9,001 bases of DNA. It comes from DATAFF01 sp036265615 (GTDB lineage: Bacteria > Pseudomonadota > Alphaproteobacteria > Rhizobiales > Aestuariivirgaceae). The stretch's first letter is position 1; each line of letters starts with the position of its first letter. A program made the position numbers and the translations under genes. Positions 5,888 through 9,001 of this stretch are shown piece after piece. The notes under the pieces were generated by a model. It saw only the letters and a program-made list of their open reading frames with translations. It was not told the origin of the DNA and did not search any database. The DNA lies in NCBI GenBank assembly GCA_036265615.1, contig DATAOT010000237.1, forward strand, positions 1 to 9,001, written 5' to 3'.

Positions 5888-7549
5888 ATGTATCGCTATG
5901 ACGAGTTCGATCATCGCTTCGTCGCCGAGCGCACGACGCAGTTTCGCGCGCAGGCATCGCGCCGCCTCGCGGGCGAGCTCAGCGAAGACGAGTTCCGGCC
6001 TTTGCGGCTGATGAACGGTCTCTATCTCCAGCTCCACGCCTATATGCTGCGCATCGCGATCCCCTACGGCACGCTGTCCTCGCGCCAGCTCGACCGCCTT
6101 GCCGAGATCGCCGAGCGCTATGATCGCGGCTACGGCCATTTTACGACGCGCCAGAACCTGCAGTTCAACTGGATCAGGCTCGAGGACGCAGCCGACATTC
6201 TCGAGAAGCTTGCCGAAGTCGAGATGCATGCCATCCAGACCTCCGGCAACTGCATCCGCAATGTCACCACCGATCACTGGGCGGGTGCTGCCGCCGATGA
6301 GCTCGCCGATCCTCGGCCGGTGGCCGAGCTCCTGCGCCAATGGTCGAGCCTCAATCCGGAATTTTCCTATCTGCCCCGCAAGTTCAAGATCGCGGTGACC
6401 GGCGCGCCCAATGATCGCGCCGCCGTCAAGGTCCACGACATCGGCCTCAGGATGCACCTCGACGCCGAGGGCGCGCGCGGCTGGGAGGTCATCGTCGGCG
6501 GCGGCCAGGGCCGCACGCCTGCGGTCGGCATCGTCGTCCGCGATTTCCTGCCCGAGCGCGAGCTCCTGCCCTATCTCGAAGCAATCATGCGCGTTTATAA
6601 TCTCCATGGCCGGCGCGACAACAAGTTCAAGGCGCGCATCAAGATCCTGGTCATGGAGCTCGGCGAGAAACGCTTCCGCGAGGAGGTGGAGGCCGAGTTC
6701 GCCCGCATCGTCCATCCGGGCGTCGAGATCGACAGCCGCGAGCTCGACCGGATCGCGGCCTATTTCGCACCTCCGCCTTTCGAGACTTTGCCGAAGATCT
6801 CGGGCGGCTTCGAGCAGGCGAAGCTCGACAATGCAGTCTTTTCGAGATGGGCCCGTGCCAATCTCGCGGCCCACCGGGTCGACGGCTACGCCATCGTCAA
6901 CATCTCGCTCAAGCCCCCGGGCGGCATTCCCGGCGATGCCACCGTCGAGCAGATGCGGGTCGTTGCCGATCTGGCCCGCCGCTACAGCTTCGACGAGGTG
7001 CGGGTGAGCCATCACCAGAACCTCGTCCTGCCGCATGTGAAGCGCGACGACGTCTTCACTGTGTGGAAGGTCCTGGAGGCCAACGGCTTGGCCACCGCCA
7101 ATCTCGGGCTTGCCGGCGACATCATCGCCTGCCCGGGTCTCGACTACTGCACGCTGGCGACGGCGCGTTCTATTCCGGTCGCGCAGGCGATCTCCCGGCG
7201 CTTCGCCGATCTCGAACGCCAGCATGAGATCGGGCCCCTCAAGATCAACATCTCCGGCTGCATCAACGCCTGCGGCCATCATCATGTCGGTCACATCGGG
7301 ATCTTGGGGCTCGATAAGAAAGGCGAGGAGTTCTACCAGATCACGCTCGGCGGCTCCTCGAGCGAGAGCGCCTCGATCGGCACCATCCTCGGGCCGGGTT
7401 TTGCCGGTCACGAAGTGCCGGACGCAATCGACACCATCATCAAGACGTATATCGGCCTGCGCCATCAGGGCGAGACCTTCCTCGATGCCTATCGCAGGCT
7501 TGGACCGAAGCCGTTCAAGGAGGCCCTCTATGCCGCTCCTCAAAGGTGA
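5888..7549 (+). CDS. cysI: Ferredoxin-type assimilatory sulfite (or nitrite) reductase, siroheme and [4Fe-4S]
   Basis: A 553-residue enzyme for six-electron reduction of sulfite to sulfide in the cytoplasm. It has two ferredoxin-like/sirohaem half-repeats: an N-terminal segment (GHFTTRQNLQFNWIRLED) and the conserved SGNCIRNVTTDHWAG around Cys122. The C-terminal cluster motif has Cys415 and Cys421 (CPGLDYC) with Cys458 and Cys462 (SGCINACGHHHVG), which bind the [4Fe-4S] cluster bridged to siroheme. Nitrite and sulfite reductases of this family look alike; sulfite is preferred here because of the APS reductase and cysG in the same operon and the lack of nitrate-assimilation genes. There is no flavin/NADPH domain, so electrons probably come from the operon ferredoxin. 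The ATG at 5888 has GTGAGG just upstream; the frame is open back to 5810 but that part lies inside DUF2849. Its 3' end overlaps the DUF934 gene by 20 bp. Confidence 0.92.
   Translation: MYRYDEFDHRFVAERTTQFRAQASRRLAGELSEDEFRPLRLMNGLYLQLHAYMLRIAIPYGTLSSRQLDRLAEIAERYDRGYGHFTTRQNLQFNWIRLEDAADILEKLAEVEMHAIQTSGNCIRNVTTDHWAGAAADELADPRPVAELLRQWSSLNPEFSYLPRKFKIAVTGAPNDRAAVKVHDIGLRMHLDAEGARGWEVIVGGGQGRTPAVGIVVRDFLPERELLPYLEAIMRVYNLHGRRDNKFKARIKILVMELGEKRFREEVEAEFARIVHPGVEIDSRELDRIAAYFAPPPFETLPKISGGFEQAKLDNAVFSRWARANLAAHRVDGYAIVNISLKPPGGIPGDATVEQMRVVADLARRYSFDEVRVSHHQNLVLPHVKRDDVFTVWKVLEANGLATANLGLAGDIIACPGLDYCTLATARSIPVAQAISRRFADLERQHEIGPLKINISGCINACGHHHVGHIGILGLDKKGEEFYQITLGGSSSESASIGTILGPGFAGHEVPDAIDTIIKTYIGLRHQGETFLDAYRRLGPKPFKEALYAAPQR
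7517..7523 (+). promoter_or_regulatory. Shine-Dalgarno of the DUF934 gene, inside cysI
   Basis: AAGGAGG lies within the last codons of the reductase gene, 6 nt before the ATG at 7530. It sets the DUF934 start at 7530 although the frame is open from 7110, and shows that the 20-bp gene overlap is real. Confidence 0.75.
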
Positions 7550-8069
7550 TCGCTTCACGACCGACAGCTGGGTCAAGATCGAAGGGGATGCCGAGCTGCC
7601 CCTCTCCGGCGACATCCTGGTTCCCTTCGCCAGGCTGCTGCAGAACTGGGGCGAGATCGCCCGTCATCCCGGCCTCGTCGGGGTGGTGTTCCCCAACACC
7701 GAGCGGGCCGAGGCGCTTCAGTCCTTTCTCGGCCGCCTGTCGCTGATCGTGCTGCCGTTCCCCGCCTTCACCGACGGCCGCGCCTATTCGATCGGCCGCC
7801 AGCTGCGCGATCTCGGCTTTTCAGGCGAATTGCGCGCCGTCGGCAATGTGCTCCCCGATCAGCTTCAGTTCATGCTCCAGGTCGGCTTCGATGCTTTCGA
7901 GGTGCCGGACCGCTTTCCTGAGAGCGTGTGGCAGAAGGCGGCACGCAGCATGTCCGTCACCTACCAGCCTGTTCCAGGCGCCCGCAATGTCTGGCTCGCC
8001 CGCCATGGCGAGCTTGGTGGCGAGCGCGACGACCAGGACCCCTGGTTCGAGCAGCCTCACGCGGGGTGA
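7530..8069 (+). CDS. DUF934 domain-containing protein
   Basis: A 179-residue protein of the DUF934 family, found next to sulfite reductase and APS reductase genes in many proteobacteria and often labelled an oxidoreductase without biochemical proof. Recognisable parts are the N-terminal PLLKGDRFTTDSWVKIEGD, the central VVFPNTERAEAL, the core FPAFTDGRAYSIGRQLRDLG (about 80-99), the following LRAVGNVLPDQLQFMLQVGFDAFEV, and VTYQP near the C-terminus. No cysteines, signal peptide or membrane segment are present, so a metal-cluster role is unlikely. The start is set by AAGGAGG at 7517, and the gene overlaps the reductase by 20 bp; it ends 6 nt before cysH. The tight coupling on both sides suggests that it acts with the sulfite reductase or APS reductase, for example in assembly or electron delivery, but this is inference. 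Confidence 0.9.
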   Translation: MPLLKGDRFTTDSWVKIEGDAELPLSGDILVPFARLLQNWGEIARHPGLVGVVFPNTERAEALQSFLGRLSLIVLPFPAFTDGRAYSIGRQLRDLGFSGELRAVGNVLPDQLQFMLQVGFDAFEVPDRFPESVWQKAARSMSVTYQPVPGARNVWLARHGELGGERDDQDPWFEQPHAG

Positions 8070-8075
8070 CGTGCC

Positions 8076-8780
8076 GTGGCATTCGATTCGCTCGAGACCT
8101 ATGCCGGCCTTGAAGGCAAGCCGCTGATCGAAGCCCTGCTGCGCGACTTCCCTGGCAAGGTGGCGCTCGTCTCCTCATTCGGCGCCGAATCCGCCGTGCT
8201 GCTGCACATGGCCGCCGAGGTCGATCCGAATATGCCGGTGATCTTTCTCGATACCGGCAAGCTGTTCTGGGAGACGCGACGATACCGGACGGAGCTGATC
8301 GAGCGCCTCGGGCTCACCAATGTCAGAACCGTCCGGCCCGATGCCGGCGATCTCGCCCGCCAGGACCCTGACGGCACCTTGCACCGCCGGGCTCCCGATT
8401 TCTGCTGCCACATCCGCAAGACCCTGCCGCTCGAGCGGGCGCTTGCCGGCTATGAGGCGGTGATCTCCGGCCGCAAGCGGTTTCACGGCGGCGACCGCGC
8501 CAACATTGCAACGGTCGGCCTGGCGGATTCCCGGCTCAAGGCAGAGCCCCTCGCCGGCTTCTCGCCGGCCGATCTGCGCCGCTATGCCGCCGAGCACCGG
8601 CTGCCGGCGCACCCGCTGACTGCCCGCGGCTACCGCTCGATCGGCTGTCTGCCCTGCACCATGAAGGGCGGCAGCGACCAGGATCCGCGCGCTGGCCGCT
8701 GGGCCGGCCAGGACAAGACCGAGTGCGGCATCCATTGGACGCACAACGGCCGGCCGATGCGACTGGCGGCGGGGAGGTAG
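8076..8780 (+). CDS. cysH: Adenylylsulfate (APS) reductase, [4Fe-4S] type
   Basis: A 234-residue thioredoxin-dependent reductase that converts adenylylsulfate to sulfite and AMP. The nucleotide-binding SSFGAESAVLLHM segment (about 33-45) and VIFLDTGKLFWET (about 55-67) are those of the PAPS/APS reductase fold. Cys110-Cys111 (DFCCHIRK) and Cys191/Cys194 (GCLPCT) form the CC...CxxC [4Fe-4S] site that marks the APS-using class and is absent from the enterobacterial PAPS enzyme. The catalytic cysteine is Cys217 in ECGIHW. Start is GTG at 8076; the upstream ribosome site is weak (GGGGTG), and coupling to the DUF934 stop 6 nt before may help initiation. It is the last gene of the operon; cysDN does not follow, unlike in many relatives, so APS must come from genes elsewhere. 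Confidence 0.95.
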   Translation: MAFDSLETYAGLEGKPLIEALLRDFPGKVALVSSFGAESAVLLHMAAEVDPNMPVIFLDTGKLFWETRRYRTELIERLGLTNVRTVRPDAGDLARQDPDGTLHRRAPDFCCHIRKTLPLERALAGYEAVISGRKRFHGGDRANIATVGLADSRLKAEPLAGFSPADLRRYAAEHRLPAHPLTARGYRSIGCLPCTMKGGSDQDPRAGRWAGQDKTECGIHWTHNGRPMRLAAGR

Positions 8781-8790
8781 AACCTCCTTC

Positions 8791-8871
8791 CCTCATGGCC
8801 GGGCTTGACCCGGCCATCCAGTCTTTGCTTGGAGCATTCTCTGGATGCCGGCTCGGGGGCCGGCCATGAGG
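8791..8871. repeat. Palindromic dispersed-repeat-like element
   Basis: The outer 12-bp arms CCTCATGGCCGG (8791-8802) and CCGGCCATGAGG (8860-8871) are exact inverted copies, and an inner pair CATCCAG (8815-8821)/CTGGATG (8841-8847) extends the hairpin. The left half is also a palindrome on its own: ATGGCCGGG and CCCGGCCAT (8795-8803, 8809-8817) around CTTGA. From general knowledge, elements with this wording (CCGGGCTTGACCCGG next to CATCCAG) are scattered between genes in many Rhizobiales genomes. It begins 10 nt after the cysH stop and could fold as a transcript-end or RNA-protecting hairpin, but no T-run follows it. Confidence 0.75.
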
Positions 8872-8901
8872 GGAAAAGAGAATCGTCCGACCTCGCAGGT
8901 C

Positions 8902-9001
8902 TCACCACCATCGCCGATGAGACCAGCGGCACACCCGCCCACCGTGCCACCAGACTTGGCGGCAATAGCCCCAGCGCGGATTGTAATAGCGGTTGTAGAA
9001 G
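8902..9001 (-). CDS. C-terminal fragment of a probable small exported protein, truncated by the window edge
   Basis: The minus strand from the right edge is open for 32 codons to a TGA (8902-8904). It encodes FYNRYYNPRWGYCRQ followed by a Trp/Arg/His-rich tail ending in RRWW. Such Y/W/R-rich ends with isolated cysteines are common in small exported, function-unknown proteins of Rhizobiales, which is why I favour a real gene over chance. The start, signal peptide and length lie outside the window. It is convergent with cysH, with the palindromic repeat between them. Product and function are not recognised. Confidence 0.45.
   Translation of the reverse strand, partial: FYNRYYNPRWGYCRQVWWHGGRVCRWSHRRWW

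Noticed and set aside
5729..7615. A 628-codon open frame on the minus strand, opposite the reductase gene and parts of its neighbours
   Set aside because: It is antisense to well-supported genes with recognisable motifs. Long antisense frames are expected where third codon positions are GC-rich, and its translation shows no known domain.
8630..8965. A 111-codon minus-strand frame across the end of cysH and the palindromic repeat
   Set aside because: It overlaps the conserved C-terminus of cysH, and its middle is simply translated repeat sequence.

Overview
The window is GC-rich, tightly packed, and reads as chromosomal DNA of an alphaproteobacterium, most likely Hyphomicrobiales (Rhizobiales). 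This is inferred from three things: the gene order cysG - DUF2849 - ferredoxin-type sulfite reductase - DUF934 - APS reductase; a palindromic intergenic repeat of a kind common in that order; and a Y/W/R-rich C-terminus typical of small exported proteins there. I cannot name the genus. No rRNA, tRNA, CRISPR array, transposase or phage gene was seen.

Layout. (1) 18-824, minus: a TrmH/SpoU-family RNA 2'-O-methyltransferase. (2) 884-2980, plus, divergent from it: a cytoplasmic molybdopterin (bis-MGD), [4Fe-4S] oxidoreductase of unknown substrate. (3) 2973-3043: two inverted arrays of a 7-bp repeat filling the gap between two convergent stop codons. (4) 3046-3654, minus: an XRE-HTH plus cupin regulator with a 22-bp perfect-arm palindrome just upstream. 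(5) 3787-8780, plus: a compact operon of six genes with overlapping or nearly touching ends: [2Fe-2S] ferredoxin, cysG, DUF2849, cysI-type siroheme reductase, DUF934, cysH. (6) 8781-9001: a palindromic repeat element and the 3' end of a minus-strand gene that leaves the window.

How the genes work together. The six-gene operon covers the reductive half of sulfate assimilation. CysH reduces adenylylsulfate (APS) to sulfite. The siroheme/[4Fe-4S] reductase takes sulfite to sulfide. CysG makes the siroheme that reductase needs. The leading adrenodoxin-type ferredoxin is a plausible dedicated electron donor, because no CysJ-like flavoprotein is present. DUF2849 and DUF934 are conserved companions without an established biochemical role. 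The ATP sulfurylase genes (cysDN or sat) that make APS are not in the window. The divergent XRE-cupin regulator is a natural candidate to control the operon, itself, or both. None of this is a wholly new system; the least understood parts are the two DUF proteins, the Mo-enzyme and the regulator-operator pair.
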